Below are positions 1 to 13,659 of a DNA stretch of 64,000 nt, in pieces. The notes below the pieces were generated by a model. It ran no database searches, had not been told where the DNA came from, and worked only from the letters and a program-made list of their open reading frames with translations. This stretch comes from Glandiceps talaboti (taxonomy: Eukaryota > Hemichordata > Enteropneusta > Spengelidae), in contig NC_135561.1 of NCBI RefSeq assembly GCF_964340395.1, positions 3,501,001 to 3,565,000 on the forward strand, in the 5' to 3' direction. The translations under genes and the position numbers were made by a program. How positions within the stretch are numbered: position 1 is the stretch's first letter; each line of letters begins with the position of its first letter.

Positions 1-2100
1 ATGATAAAAGGAATTACATGCACTTAAAGTTTGCATTTTGATCAACCCTGGAAGTTATTTGTTTACTTTTATTCTGTGTGTTTTCATGTAGTTGTGAAGG
101 AAGTAGCTGACTTGAAGTACATGTATGTAAATTACAGAGCCACCATGATGTACATCCTATTAAAGTGAGTTACTGAATTGTTAAAAGATCCATTAGTTGT
201 TGAACAGTTCCAACTCAACCCTACTCAGTTGGTAGTAATTTCAAAATAAGCAACAAGTCCCAAATGGTTCAATTTAGTTGATGAATGGCCATTCCCAATA
301 CCTCTATTTACCTGGCAGCCGATAGCAACAGGTGCATGTACATGTTGCTAACAGGGTTTTGTTGTTACTGGCCATCTCTCAATGCTCAATTATTGTGTGA
401 CTTCTTAACCCTTCTCAAAGCTTTACAAAACTGACAAAGAATCACTTCTGAGTCGCTGTAAATCTCTTCAATAGTCTGCATTCTATCTGTGTACCGCCAC
501 AAGATAAAGGGAGCTAGCAATATTGTTAAGGTTCTCTAAGCTCTACAACAATGAGACGTTCAATTCAGTACAGCTCAATGTCATATTTACTGGCTTCAAG
601 AGGATTAAATGACCAATAGTTTTACATATTGCTCACAAAAAACAGATGCTGAATACCATGTTGAATGTGTACAATAATCTCCATTGACAGACATGAGTGC
701 CATGAATTACTTCCCAACTACGACTCAGTTTTGTAAGTTAGTGGATTGTGTTGTAAAGTCATAAAGAGACATTCACATTGACAAAACTTGCCAAAATGTA
801 CTGTTTTCAAGAGCCAGTAGTTTGGATTAATTTCCATGGTTTGAAACTTTTTACAAATTATAGAAAAAAAAAGTAAAGTAAAATGCCTTGGAAACAGAAT
901 CAGGTAGACTTCCCATTGGAAAGTCTGTTTAATTGTTTTTATTTTTGACAAATATTGCTTCGACCCAAAAACAAACAAAATAGTGGTCAGAACACCCCTT
1001 CTGTGATACATGTAGTTTGATGAAATATGTACAGACATCGCTGGGGAAAGAAAACAGACTTGCATGAAGGTGAAGAAGACAAAGAATTTCTTATCTTTTT
1101 GTTTTAAATGTAAAAAAATGTTTAGGGTCGGTGGCTTAAACTAGGGTAAGTCAGGTTATCGGAAAAGCAAATTTTTTTATTTTTCCTTCGTATAAAGTAC
1201 ATGGCTACAGTATTCACGACATCGATATACATCATAATGACATTTTTATAAATATTTTGTCCTGTTTATATTTGACATTTTGAGCAATATTTTCTATAAA
1301 TGTTTTATTTATTCAGTAATTGAGGTCTCAGCTACAAGTGAACTCAAATTGTAATTTAAAACCTTACTGAACCATTCCTATTATAATACAATATGTATTA
1401 TAATAAATATTGTTTAAATGTGATATTTACATATAGTTCTTTTTTCTTTTCTATGCCTATTTTCAATTCCAAACATTGCTAACATTTCTGAATATAACCT
1501 TTTAAACGACTGGCATCCTATTTTTAGGGAGTAATCACATAAACTCTCCTATTTTTTTCATAAAATTCAAAACCGACGTCATAGCTCATACATTAAATAC
1601 TCAGGTAACACAAATGATTCAACATTCTATTTCTTTCCGTGACTAGGGCAGGAAGACCACCTTTCCTGTCTAGTTCAATAAATTAATCAATTTTTTTGTT
1701 ATTCATACAACCTGCCTGACGATACTAGGATATACAGGTTTTACTGAAGTTCCTGTGAATTGAACGATATCATATTATGACACTGAAATTGACACAATAC
1801 AAGCTTTTTTTATATTAAAATCGACACAAAGAAAATGTGATTAAATTGATATACTGGACACCACATAAAATTGATAATGGCTCAAAAGGGGAGCTATGTA
1901 TACTGCATTATAACTGACACAAAGGGAGCAAGATATACCATCATAAACAGCTACAAAGTACAAGCTGATGAATAGGTAAGTATGCAACATGAGATTGTAC
2001 AGCAGGTATTGTGTCATATGCCAGTGATAACAATGTTTATTCAACCCACATTATGTGCATAATTTGTTTACATTTCTTAAAAAATACAGCCAATGGCGTT
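1..2100. other. No gene recognised
   Basis: This AT-rich stretch has stop codons in all frames and only short open frames. I see no splice-bounded exon, RNA gene or clear transposon end. The open frame at 718-1065 (minus) has no recognisable domain and no supporting splice sites. Confidence 0.5.
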
Positions 2101-3345
2101 GTAGCACAACTGTACATTTTTAAAAAAATGTTTACCCATATGCTGATCCATGCTATGTATAGGTGTTCATTTTGTAAATGACTATCCAATTGCCTATCCA
2201 ACCCTGTTGTTATCTGTACAATATACGCGACCATTTGGCTGTTGCTATGGGTGTGGTCATGTTGCTAGACATATTTGCATACATTTGTTTAATGTTCATT
2301 CACTTGTCTATGAATCCCTGATGTTATCTTTGCAATATATGTGATCATTTGGCTGTTGCTATGGGCATGGTCTTGTTGCTAGGCACATTTACATACATTT
2401 TTTTAATGTTTATTCATTTGTCTATTAATCCATGTTATTATCTTTGCAATATACATGATCATTTGGCTGTTACCATGGGCGTGATCTTGTTGCTAGGCAT
2501 ATTTGCATAGATTTTTTGAATGTTTGTTCACTGGTCTAAGAATCCCTGTTGTTATCTTTGTGAAATACACCGTTTGGCTGTTGCTATGGGTGTGGTAATG
2601 GTTGCTAGGAACATTTGCAAATATTTTTGAATGTTTACTCACTTGCCTACCAGGTGTTATTTTAGCAAAATATATTGCCATTTGGTTGTTGCTAAGGGCA
2701 TGGTCATGGCTGCTAGGGTCAATTGCATAAAAAATTTGGGAGAAAATCTGCAGAATAACACTTCAAGAAACATCTCACCAAGTTTCAGTCTCATTGACCA
2801 AGTACTTTTTGAGATATAAGTTTTTGACCCAAATTCACATTTTCACACCTAATTTGCATATCAGCGATGAGATCATTATACGCTGAATGTTTCTTCATCT
2901 ATACACCCCAGATGCATCCCCATTAAATTTCAGCCTAATCTGCTCAGTACTTTTGGAATTAAAGATTTTTGACCAAAAAGACATTTTAGCCCTAATTTGC
3001 ATATTACTGATGGAATCATCTTGTCAAATCTCAATTAACACACCCCTAAAAATGTTCCCCCCAAATTTCAGACCAATCTGCCAAGTAGTTTTTGAGTTTA
3101 AGTTGGTTTGTGTTTTTTACCAAAAATGACATTTTTTTACCCAAATCAGATACCTGTGTTGTGTTCATTTTGCTTTGAACAATTTTCCAACTAGACACCA
3201 AAAGTAATCTCCCCACCAAATACCAAGGCAATCAGTCGGGTGGTTTAATAGTCATCCACATTCACACACACACACAAACACACATGGACAGACATCGCAC
3301 CATGCCTATACCATTATTGAACCTTGTCAGTTCAGTTGTGCTAAA
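2100..3345. repeat. Composite interspersed repeat with two internal tandem blocks
   Basis: From about 2100 to 2720 there are five diverged units of about 112 bp. Each contains a block beginning TTGGCTGTTGCTATGGG followed by a GTTGCTAGG block and an A/T-rich stretch. From about 2720 to 3130 there are two to three longer units marked by AATTTGCATAT, AAATTTCAG and AGTACTTTT. The element appears to end with a CA-rich tail and the block ATCGCACCATGCC near 3295-3310. Noncoding repeats of this tandem-plus-CA-tail form are familiar in marine invertebrates, but I cannot name the family. Its ends are uncertain. Confidence 0.55.
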
Positions 3346-3708
3346 AATGTCTGGATAAGCCCTATCAAAAGCTAGATATTTTTATCTAAGTCCTGTCCAT
3401 AATCACTGGGTGTGCTATCCCAACAATTTATCTATGTTTGTTTAGGATTATAATTTGGGTGAGAAAAACACTTGTCTGGAAAAAGTTGCCCTTCAACATC
3501 ATATTTTTATGGTACCATAGATATGCCTTATGATATTGATAGCACAAATGTGAGAACCTCATGACTGTGAGTGCAACTTGCAAGTGTGAAGTACTCACGG
3601 TGATGATAGCTAGCACATTCAGGAGTGTATAGCTAGTGAAAGAGCCGCAGAAACATCACAAGCAGCATGTCTGGTGTTCTGTTATTGTTCCATACGTTTA
3701 TCCGAAAC

Positions 3709-3812
3709 AGCAAATTTCCATAAAATCACACTGTATGATCAGCAAATTTCCATAAAATCACACTGTATGATCAGCAAATTTCCATAAAATCACAGTGACA
3801 CTGTATGATCAC
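3709..3812. repeat. Three tandem copies of a 32-bp unit
   Basis: The unit begins AGCAAATTTCCATAAAATC and ends CTGTATGATC. It occurs three times in direct succession; the third copy has a small internal insertion. This is a short, young minisatellite with no coding content. Confidence 0.85.
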
Positions 3813-5089
3813 ACAATTTGGTATACATTGGAACAATCATACATTTATTTGCATATCATTAATGTGAATACAATATCTTTTTTAACAGACTGCTGGGGGA
3901 CAGTTTGTTTACAAACACCCTCAGGAGAAATTTTCCAAGCCGAGTTTACCATCTGAGGTCAAAATATGCAAAAATGTTACTTACCCATAAATATGAATAG
4001 AAGTAGTACATATTCATTATAATTACATGTATATCTTTTTGTTAAGTCAACAAAGTATGTTTGCTAAGCTTTTTACTATTTTCTCTTCTTTTGATTAACA
4101 CACAATATGAGAGTCTGTAATTTTACCAAGATTTTCCCATCTATAGTAGTTTATTACAGGGAACCCAACCCAAATCCTCCTAATATATCACTAAGATCGT
4201 TGATAATTAATTTGAATAAATACATTCTGTAATATGTGACAATAGCCTATTGTAGTACACCACTGACAAGGCTTCCAAGAAATATTTTTAATCTAAGAAA
4301 TTTTCATTATTGCTGATTCTACACTTAAGGCCTACATTGTATATTTTCATTCAGGTAATTTTCAGCTACATACAACTTTTAACCTTGAAATCCTAATTAC
4401 AAATATAGACATTTCATTTCCTCTAGTACTATATGTACAGGAAAGTATACATTCCTAGTCACAAATAATCACTAGATTAATGGTTTATTTCATACATGTA
4501 ATTATAAAGTGACGTTCAAGAAAAATTGACACCACTAGGCGATAAAATTTCTCTCGGTCAGTCAACTTCCTTCATGACTATATTTATTTGTGTTCAATAT
4601 TGCAAACACAAACAGCTGCAGACTAAAGTTGAATACCACATATTAATTCAATTTTTCATATTTGTTTTGTCATTGTGCAAGCTGATTAAAATCTTATTAA
4701 CAACACGGTAGAATTTGTTCAAAGTCTTCAGTTTCACTGTATTCTTAGCTTGGTGTCTATTGCGCTCTAGCTTCTGCCTCTCATAATATGGAGTGTGTTG
4801 AAATGGTCACACGTTCCTGGGGGCTACCATATTGAATTTGTTTATGCTAAAAAAAAAATACCCATCTAACTGATCATGCAATATATACAACTGAAGACAT
4901 TGACAAACACACAGTTATAATATTAAATACTGCACATCCAGTCTTCTTTAGCAGACTGTTAATCAAATTTTATTTTTAAATAGAAACCACAAAATGGTAT
5001 TTTGATGAAGTATAATAAAAATAATGTTCATTTTTATGTAAAGTATTTTTCACACTGTGCACAAATGATCAATTTACACAACTATTACT

Positions 5090-5122
<33 letters not shown>

Positions 5123-5500
5123 CCTATAACAGTACACTAGCCCTTTACACTTCTTCAATTCCCTGGGAAGCATACTATCCATTGCAGCCTCTGTATTAGT
5201 GCAGAGAATTAAAGCATTCACATTGCAACTCCTGTCCTACCAGGTTCCCAATTATACAGCTGGGTTGACTGCCAGGAAGCAATCATGGTTGAAATCTAGC
5301 CCAAGGACTTTAGCCATTCAGAAACAAATGGTAACAGCAGTGCTCAAACCTACATGTACAACCATCTAACCACTGGCCAATCACAACTCCACATGACTGC
5401 TAGTATAATTAGAATGGTTTTCTCACTTTGAAATCTTATGCGGCATCTAATAAATAAATACAGCTCATCATTTGACACTCATGGCCACCACATGAACACT
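3813..5500. other. Gene-free stretch with a 25-bp poly-C tract
   Basis: I see no exon or transposon here. The only distinct element is an uninterrupted run of 25 C at 5090-5114. Length of such a run should be treated as uncertain in any assembly. Confidence 0.55.
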
Positions 5501-6231
5501 GACTTTATAGCCTAGAATATCTGGACCAAAATTGACAAATCGTCTTGAAACATATCTCGATTTGTTATCAACTCCTAGGTTAGTCTTGGTTACCCAGACT
5601 CTCACTGCTGGGGGCTCTGCCTATGAGACCTCCCCCAACGAGAGTTTGGGGAAACGAGATTTCAACTCGCCCGCACAGGAAGTAGCTTCTGGAGCAGTGC
5701 ATCATGGGGAGTACTTCACATCCAACATTGCAGGCTGAACAATTTGGGTACCTTTGCTACAGCTTGTCACTTCTCAAGGGACTGATATATGGTAATTACA
5801 ACAAACAGGCCTTGTATTATGAGTCGTAAGCCCATTTTTTATGTTTGGGAGAAATGTACTGTGTGACTTCCGTCACAGGGTAGTTGGAACATGGTTTCCC
5901 CAGACTCTTGTTTGGGGAGGTCTCGTAGGCAGAGCCCCCAGCGGCAAGAGTCTGGGTAACTGAGACTACTCCTCGGTGTTCTTATAACAAGATGGATGCA
6001 GGTATAATTTAGAAGCAGAAAATTACTCTCAACCATGAGGATCATGACAATCTGTATGGTGTTGTGAGATTAATACATTACTCTGAGTAATGTTCTGGTT
6101 TTATACAAACCTGTGTTTCACTGTTTGTGTTGCTACAACAACACCTCGTAGTAGATAACAATTCAACAATTCTAGAGATGTTTCAAGATGATTTGTCAAT
6201 TTCAGTCTACAGGCTCTAGGTTTATAAAGTC
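5501..6231. repeat. Large inverted repeat (foldback) hosting a second element
   Basis: The outer arms at about 5501-5570 and 6154-6231 are inverted copies. Both contain AATTGACAAATC followed by TCTTGAAACAT, and both have the GACTTTATA end outward. The arms are diverged. A separate foldback (5580-5967) with its own target-site duplication sits just inside the left arm, so this appears to be an older inverted repeat that was later hit by a second element. Confidence 0.7.
5580..5967. mobile_element. MITE with long terminal inverted repeats and 9-bp target duplication
   Basis: The two ends are inverted copies of about 80 bp. Each reads GTTACCCAGACTC, then GCTGGGGGCTCTGCCTA, then GAGACCTCCCC inward. 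It is flanked by ACTCCTAGG (571-579 within the 5 kb block, i.e. 5571-5579) and ACTCCTCGG (5968-5976), a 9-bp direct repeat with one mismatch. That length fits Mutator-like elements or a slightly decayed hAT site. The interior has no transposase, so the element is non-autonomous. Confidence 0.75.
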
Positions 6232-6390
6232 AATATTCACAACAATCTATCACTATGGTGTTGTGATGTTACTGGTAAATATATACATGTACATGTAGTC
6301 TGGATGCCAACGTGGTTACATCTGAAAGATTCGATGAAGGATAACACTAGCAAATATATTGTTCATGCTCTATATAAGTAGATATCCAAG

Positions 6391-6487
6391 AGACTTGTCT
6401 TGATGCTACTATCTCAAGAAGCTCTCCACACCAATTGGTGTGGATCAAGAGCTTCTAAGTTCTTGAGATAGTAGTGCCAAGACATGT
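6391..6487. mobile_element. Short foldback hairpin, member of a dispersed family
   Basis: The segment is almost self-complementary. The left arm reads ACTTGTCTTGATGCTACTATC and onward, and the centre is CACACCAATTGGTGTG. Related copies start near 8622 and 19237 and share the block ACTATCTCAAGA or ACTATCCCAAGA next to CTTGGTGTT. The copies at 8.6 and 19.2 kb are less palindromic. No coding capacity. Confidence 0.7.
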
Positions 6488-6499
6488 CAATTGGCTAGT

Positions 6500-9320
6500 A
6501 CTAGTAGTAGATACATCAGAACATTGAAGTCACCTCATATTTTACCCAATGTGATAACATTTCACTGTCTAGTTGTCAGATTACTTTTAGAGGCCTGGAC
6601 TTCAACAATCTCGGATTCTCACATTTGTGGAGCGGTAAGAATCAATCTTTGTATTAAAAGGATCAACTTTGTCTATAACTCTGCCAAATTACAACTGTTT
6701 TTCATGCCTAAATTTTAACCCTAATCTGAATTGGACCTTCAATGTTGAAAGGTCATATCCTGCCTCCAAATCACATACTGTTCCTAATATTCTTGATTTC
6801 AAAGCCCTTCTGCTGCCATAGCAACCTAACTATATATTCCAGTATGTACAAGGTTGAAGTCCAGGGGGTCAATAGAGTTGTGAAATAATTGATTTCCTCC
6901 CAGACATCAAACCAATATTAAATGGCAATACATATTTATAATATTCATTAAACTTTCAGTCGCAATTAATTTGGAGTAATTGATAGTTTACATCTACGGA
7001 AATACCAACAACTAACAGCTGGTTGATATGTAAATAGCAGACTGTCTCTAAGTTAAGATAGACAAATAGTCTTACATCAGATCATTATTACCATCATTTT
7101 ACACCACCTATTTAGTAGTCAGGATGCCAATACGGTCTCTAACTGGAGATGTAAATCGTAACAACACTGTATAGGAACTAGACTACCTATTTTAGTAAAC
7201 TACAACCAGAAACATTCAACTGGGTAAAAACATAATGACACATCGGTTACATCAAACTATCCCTTTCTCAAAAAGGTTTTGCTCATCTCAGTCACAAGTC
7301 TGGCAATAATTGTAAGGGGGGGGGGGGGGGACCATACACAATATTGAACTTAAGAATACAAGAATAAAGACTTATTGCAAGTTGTTTATTAAATATTTGG
7401 CAGCTTATGATCTGTCATTCTATCTTAATTTCACTTGTCTACTTGTGTACAAATGTATTGCTACAGCAAACAAGCAATGCACTATTTTCTTATTACAGTT
7501 TATTTTCCTGTATTGTTAATATGTTTAAACATACTAAACATTGAACTTAGGAATAAAGTAGAAAGACTTACTGCAAGCTGATCAAGATCAATTATATTTG
7601 AAGCTTATGAATTCACTTTATCATAATCTCTATCAGCTTTGTAGAATCTCCACAAGCCAATTCTTCAAGACTATATATTCTCCTGATAAGAAAGCTTTCA
7701 ACAAATTGGCTAGCCAGAAACACTGTATAACCAGAGGGCATATTACTTGAGCTTTAGGCTATTTAGTGTACGTGCTGCAGTAATTAGGTTTTTACTTGCA
7801 CAAATAACAATATAATATAAGTTCTTTAAGTTTTTAAAGTACCTGTCGTCACGGTTCATTTCATAGTACACACCTTAGGAGTCATGCTTTCTGAACATAA
7901 ATAGGTTTTAAGATTGATTCACTCTTCCCCATGCCAGGGTAGAGATATTGATGCCAATTTTACAAATTCCTGACAATGATTCAGGTGTGGGCATTGAAGA
8001 AGGTAGAATGATTACCTGTACAAACATGCTTTCCTATGTTTTCTACAGACAATCACTTTCAAATGGGACTTTACTTAGCAGACAAAGAGAAAGTCCAAAT
8101 GGCAGGGCAAGAATAAGAGTTTGTTTGTATGAATGAAACAAACGGAAGATTGTGCAAAACTGCATGTTTTACATGCTTAGGACAGAATTACTCTTTCTTG
8201 TATCTCCAGACATATCTTAAATTCTTTCTACGGCTTCCACCATTTTAAGCCTCTTGCAACGGAACAATATGTTCAACAGAAGTCTATCCTATGTCATGTA
8301 AGACACTTACGTGAGATATTCCACAATGTCTACCTATATTTACAGTCCACTGTGATGTGTTTTCTATATAGCTGTGTTACATGCTACCATTTAAACATCT
8401 GGCCAATGACATGTACCTGTGTAGGGTATCTGAATCCCAATATAGCACAGACATAGCAACATTCCACATAAACCAATATCTATTTATTTGTACAAGATCT
8501 TGCAAGTGTTTTTATATCATAACTATATATTATTACAACAGTCATTCAGTCCCATTATACACAGATAGACACTGCCATTAATTAAGAGCAAGGTACAATA
8601 AAATTTGATGGAGTAATAAGCCCAGAGACTTGTTTTGGTGTTACTATCTCAAGACGCTTTGTACACCATGGCAGAGATAGAGAGCTTCTTGGGACAGAAA
8701 CACCATAAATCTAGGCTAGGTGGAGTACACAAAAAAAACATACTCAGTTAAGTTGAAAAGAGGTACAAACCATACAAATGTGAAAAATACATTTTGTAAG
8801 TTATAATATGAACTTTAACACTTTCAGAGGACACAATGGAAATATGGAAGTTAAATTTATATGCATTAGATGAACATAGAATATTCAGGACTCCTTAGCA
8901 TATATTACCTTCTGATAGTCTGATGAATATTTAGAAAGTGTAGTGTCTTCCACATCATTATACTGGGTGACCTACTGCCTTCATACAATTTAAGTAACTC
9001 AAGATGTTCACAATCAATTTCTATATATGATTCATGTTGCTTTATATAAATGATTTAAAGACAAAATATCTCCACTCTAATAATGATATCACTGAATTAC
9101 CATACAAATTATCATGGGGAAAAAACAGACATAACTGACCATGATAAAATAGAGATAATTCAAATGGCCATAGTACCCACAGGTGCAAGGCACACATCTA
9201 CTAGTGTCCAGCCAACAGCAGTTAAGTGTAGCCATGTTAATCTATCAACATTTATAAGTAAAATGGTCAGTTTGATAGAACTCTTGAGCTTAACTGTTGA
9301 TAAAAGTACATAAGCTGGGG
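6500..9320. other. No gene recognised
   Basis: This is AT-rich intergenic or intronic sequence. It contains a G run at about 7315-7331 and a diverged foldback copy at about 8622-8705 related to 6391-6487. Blocks such as GGATGCCAA near 6304 and 7123 match a similar block near 19116, which suggests older dispersed repeat fragments. No exon with acceptable splice borders and an open frame was seen. Confidence 0.5.
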
Positions 9321-9332
9321 GCATACAGCCTC

Positions 9333-9545
9333 CCAATCTGATTAAAATCTGATGTAGGAATATTAAAGCTCTCAAATGCTCTACTTCCTTCATGTTTTGT
9401 TGTTTGTTTTCGATTTTGTTGTTCTGAGTACCTCCTTCCTGTCGCATGCACTCACATAAACTTGGAACAACAACATTGAAAACAAATGACACTACATGAA
9501 GGAATTATTCCAGACGTATTCTTGCATCAGACTTTAATCAGATTG
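9333..9545. mobile_element. MITE with CAATCTGATT inverted ends and perfect 8-bp target duplication
   Basis: The ends carry the inverted repeat CAATCTGATTAAAATCTGAT (left) and a closely matching reverse complement (right). The direct repeat ACAGCCTC flanks both sides (9325-9332 and 9546-9553). An 8-bp duplication fits the hAT superfamily. The interior is noncoding. A second, more palindromic member of the same family is at 40224-40421. Confidence 0.85.
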
Positions 9546-9559
9546 ACAGCCTCATTCCT

Positions 9560-11300
9560 CAAACACCAGGGAGTTTAATAGATAATGAAATTATTAAATG
9601 TATACAAAATTTGGATAAGACATATAGGCAAGAGATATGTTCTATGATAATCTATACTCCCTGTGAACATAATTATTTTACTGTAAATCATCCAGACTTA
9701 CATTAACTAGAAATGTGAAACTCTAGACTGGTTTTCCTAAATTTGGATAACACTGGGAATGGGGAATGGTCTATCATATTTTCAATTTCATGTTACTCAA
9801 TCTCAACATGTTATGCTAAATTACCCAAATTTAGACTTTACTTGAAATCTGATGTTCTAGACTGTTCTGTAATTTTCCATTCAATATTATTTAATCTAGA
9901 CACACAAATCATATAAAATCAACCAAATTTAGACGAATTAAATAAATAAAACTGTACTTGCCTAAGTTACTAGTAATCTTGGTATCTGGTAAAATATTTA
10001 AGTTTTGATTTAACAAAATAATCAGTTCAATATATTGGTAACACCTCATAACACTAGCTTATTTGCTGACAACAAACATAAGAAAACCAACAATGGATAC
10101 AGTATTTTTTTTAAAAACAGACTCCATTCCAAAGAAAGTTTACTCCTTGTTCAAGCGACTTACAGAAACTATTTTATTCACAAAAGCTGAACCAGTACAA
10201 CAAAACAGTCTGTAAATAAATGCAGCATTCTGCTAACAATTCAAACATTAAACTGTCATAATGTTACTCTGAAGTATAGCCAAAGAAAACAAACATGTGT
10301 ACTGAACACACACATCCACTATTTGCTGTAACTATGTATTTACCAAATAGCTGTGTCTGCTGGTTACTTCATGAACCCAAATATGTTATAATTGTACTTT
10401 ATACTCACAGTATGACTAGTCTACAAAAGCTCTACTCTTTTCAAAGTTATTTAGCGCACAGAAAAAGTAGTTTGAATGTTTGCTAACTTAATAACCCGTT
10501 CAGACTTTGAACAGTAGTGTACTTTTTTATATGGGTCATGTTAAGCCAATTATAATTAATCAAGCTAGATTGAAGTGTTAAGACAAATATATTGACAGAA
10601 TTATATGTTTGTGTTTTCACTGGAGGAAAGTAGGATCGGATCCTGGTACACATTTTAGCATTTTTGCCAGATGACGAATGTTTAAATTTTAAAATTGGTT
10701 TCACGGTATTAGTTCAGGTGTGAACCATCAACATTACATTATGGTGAAAGTTTGTAGAAAAGATTTGGGTACATTTAATATGTTTCTTTCTGTTTGTCTC
10801 ATTTCTTGTTTCTATTGTTGTTTGTTACTTTTAAAACTGGTGTATGTTTTATTTTTGGTCTGTAACATAGCAGTTTACAGTAACACTTCTTGTTTGATGC
10901 CATGTGTAGAACCTACATCATACATGTTTTCTCTCTGACTTTTCTTCTGTCACAGTAGGCAATCTCAAACAGTTACATTATTTATTTTTAATTTTCTGAA
11001 GAAAATAAATTGGGGGGAAATTGAGTAGTCGAATTAATAAAAGAAATTTGAAAGTAAGCTTGGTGGTATGGACAATAATCATTCATCAGAAATTTCACTA
11101 ATCATCAAGTAATACATCAATTTTCTTACTTCATATGGCTATTAAATGGTATTGCCATCAAACAGCCACGGGAACAAATATTTAACAATAGTGCAACACC
11201 AAAACTTACATGTACGTCGTTTCATTTATTCTGTGCAATATGTTTATGAAGGGATGGGGAAATTGTACATTTGTATAACCATACATGTTTTTAGTGTTCT
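9560..11300. other. No gene recognised
   Basis: Open frames here are short and composed of low-complexity AT-rich codons. No splice-bounded exon was found. The region just before 11370 ends in AATAAATATCATTATTATTA, which resembles the A/T-rich 3' end of a SINE or LINE fragment. Confidence 0.45.
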
Positions 11301-11370
11301 AATTTCTTTCCTAGTCTATGTTTTGTTTCTTGCTGATACAATGGACAATAAATATCATTATTATTACTAG

Positions 11371-11556
11371 TCCTGCTTGTCGAAATCGTAACTTTTCCAG
11401 TTCCGGTTGTAATTTCAAACCTCCCATCTTACAAATACCGCCATATTTGATCAGGGTGTCAACTACGTCATCATACGTAAGGCGGAACCCTGAAATTATG
11501 GTTGAACTTGTGATTTCGTGATTTTCCGTCCTCCGAACTGGGACTTTTGTGGCCAC
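11371..11556 (-). other. Isolated open frame, possible exon of unknown gene
   Basis: The minus strand has an open frame that starts at ATG at 11554-11556 (MATKVPVRRTENHE) and runs without a stop to about 11371 (ending near LRFRQAGL). It is richer in CpG than its surroundings and its amino-acid composition is more balanced than that of neighbouring frames. A weak donor (CTA|GTAATA) lies near 11370. The plus strand is also open over the same bases, so codon use cannot decide. I do not recognise the sequence and no partner exon was found. It may be chance. Confidence 0.22.
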
Positions 11557-12367
11557 AGCGAGGTATAATTACTAAATAGTCAATTTATTGCTAATATATA
11601 TAGTAACCACATGGTGCGTTAATTCTTTAGTTACCAGCATTTCTGGTAAGCCCAGGTTATACGGCTGGCTCTTTGCAGGACTGGAGAAGGAAGGGAGAAC
11701 TAACTCTGTATGCAAGCAGGACTATATTATTACATTCTACAACCATAGATTACACAAAAAGTCAAACTCAAACATTTACAAGAAACACAATGACTTTCTG
11801 TTGCTCCAAGATCCAGACTAACAGTTTTAGTAAACATAGATGTGCTATCTAACAACCACTTTTTCACACACATTTAACATTTACAAATGTGATCTTATAT
11901 ACACAAGCTTAAATAGATGCCAGAATGCACTGTACTCTACTGTATTCCAGTAGACATACTGAAAAACAAACAGACTACTAGAGTGACACACATATAATAT
12001 GCAACAAGGGAGGGGTACAAGTAAGAGATGTATCACCATGGCAACAAGACTGTCCTGTCATGTAGACTATACTAGCCTGTCTACTGGTTGGATGAATGCT
12101 ACTCTACTAGCATTACAAGTTGTATCACTAGTGATAGAACATCATTGAGAAGCCACTCTCATCATGCCAGTCGACAGACTAACTTTACACACCAAGTACA
12201 TGTAGTAGGAATATAAATTACTAATCAAATGTAAGCTAAAGCAATACATGTACTTCAGTTCTGTTAAGATGTACAAGTATCTCAACGTCAGTTTACCACA
12301 ATTCTGTTAGCATGTACCAGTGTCACAATGTCAGTTTATCCTAAGTGTTTTTTAGACTTACGATTTC

Positions 12368-12385
12368 TACTACCACTACTACTAT

Positions 12386-12427
<42 letters not shown>
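12368..12427. repeat. (CTA)n microsatellite
   Basis: Trinucleotide repeat of CTA/ACT with a few interruptions at its left end. It lies in gene-free sequence. Confidence 0.95.
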
Positions 12428-12429
12428 AT

Positions 12430-13640
12430 GTACATCTGTGAGTGGTCCCTTAAAAGTAAAAGGACTTTCAGTGTAGGTATATTTCAGGAGAGTTGTCACG
12501 TTTCACACTTCTACAAGTTGTCATCAATAAATAGTAACCCCTTTAAAGTTGTATTAAGAGATTGCTCCTTTCCTTTTCCTGTTAAACAACTAAACTAACA
12601 AGAAGTAGAACAAGAGAAATCTTTGTGCTATTACTACTAAATGTAGTGACAAATCTGTGTACATTTCTAATCTACGTGCATAACCAATGTTGAATGATGA
12701 CAGGCCAGTCTGAGAAATGTGGCGCCTACTTGCTTCATAAAGGAGTTTTTGATCACATAGAAGAGTATGGATAACATTTGGATTGTTTTGATCAAATACA
12801 AGAATCAGCTATTACATGTTTGAGTCACTAAAATCTTTTGCTTTCTTTTTTTTCTTCGCACTGCAGTATTTAAAATATTTCATACTTAGAATTGTTTAAC
12901 AAATGATATTCAACAAAATTCTACACCTCTACATAGTTCAGTATTATAATTTTTCTTATCTACGTCTATTAACATAATTACGACATGTTCTGTAATATTG
13001 AACATTTAAAATGTGCCCAGGTTTTGATCAGTTTGGCTGTCTACTGACATACAGTAATTCTTAGGATCCATCAACATTTGATGTTCCCCTAACCCTTATT
13101 GTTGTTGTAAGCTCCTGCTATATTTTTTATACACACCCACCTAAATGTTTACTCATAAGATGAGGGCATGTTTGTACTGATGAATACCCTTTTATTTATT
13201 CAAAGTTATATTATATTTTACATGCAATACTTCATAATTTATAACTACATTGTTAATTTTAATGATTATTCATTTATTCACTTCACATGTTTGTTATATT
13301 GCACTAGCACTAGGTTAGCACTAGGTAGCACTAATTGACAGCTTAAGATTTATAAAATATTACCGTTCCAAATTGTCAATTTCAATACGACACAATTTCA
13401 TTACAAATCCCCCTTTAAAGTTTCTGATGAAAGTATCAATAAAACAACATGCCTAAAGGGTGATCTATAAACTATAATTTCCTGTATTTTACCCTACATA
13501 CTGACAACAAATGAATGAAGACAATTTATTCATCTGGATAAAAAATATCAGATCTTTTTGACAAAAATTAATCCTACAATTTCTTCATGTTAATTTTGGT
13601 GTTGCAGTATAAAGAACTTATCATGAGAGTGTGTATGTAT
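12430..13640. other. No gene recognised
   Basis: AT-rich sequence with no open frame of note and no clear transposon ends. Confidence 0.5.
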
Positions 13641-13659
13641 GTCATAACATGCACATGGT

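Noticed and set aside
2200-2720. GTTGCTATGG / GTTGCTAGG blocks as X-boxes
   Set aside because: They recur because the repeat unit is tandem; they lack the second half-site of an RFX motif.
8285-8350. Possible minus-strand exon before the donor CTCAC|GTAAGTGTC
   Set aside because: Frame 0 is open, but the acceptor has no pyrimidine tract and the peptide is uninformative.
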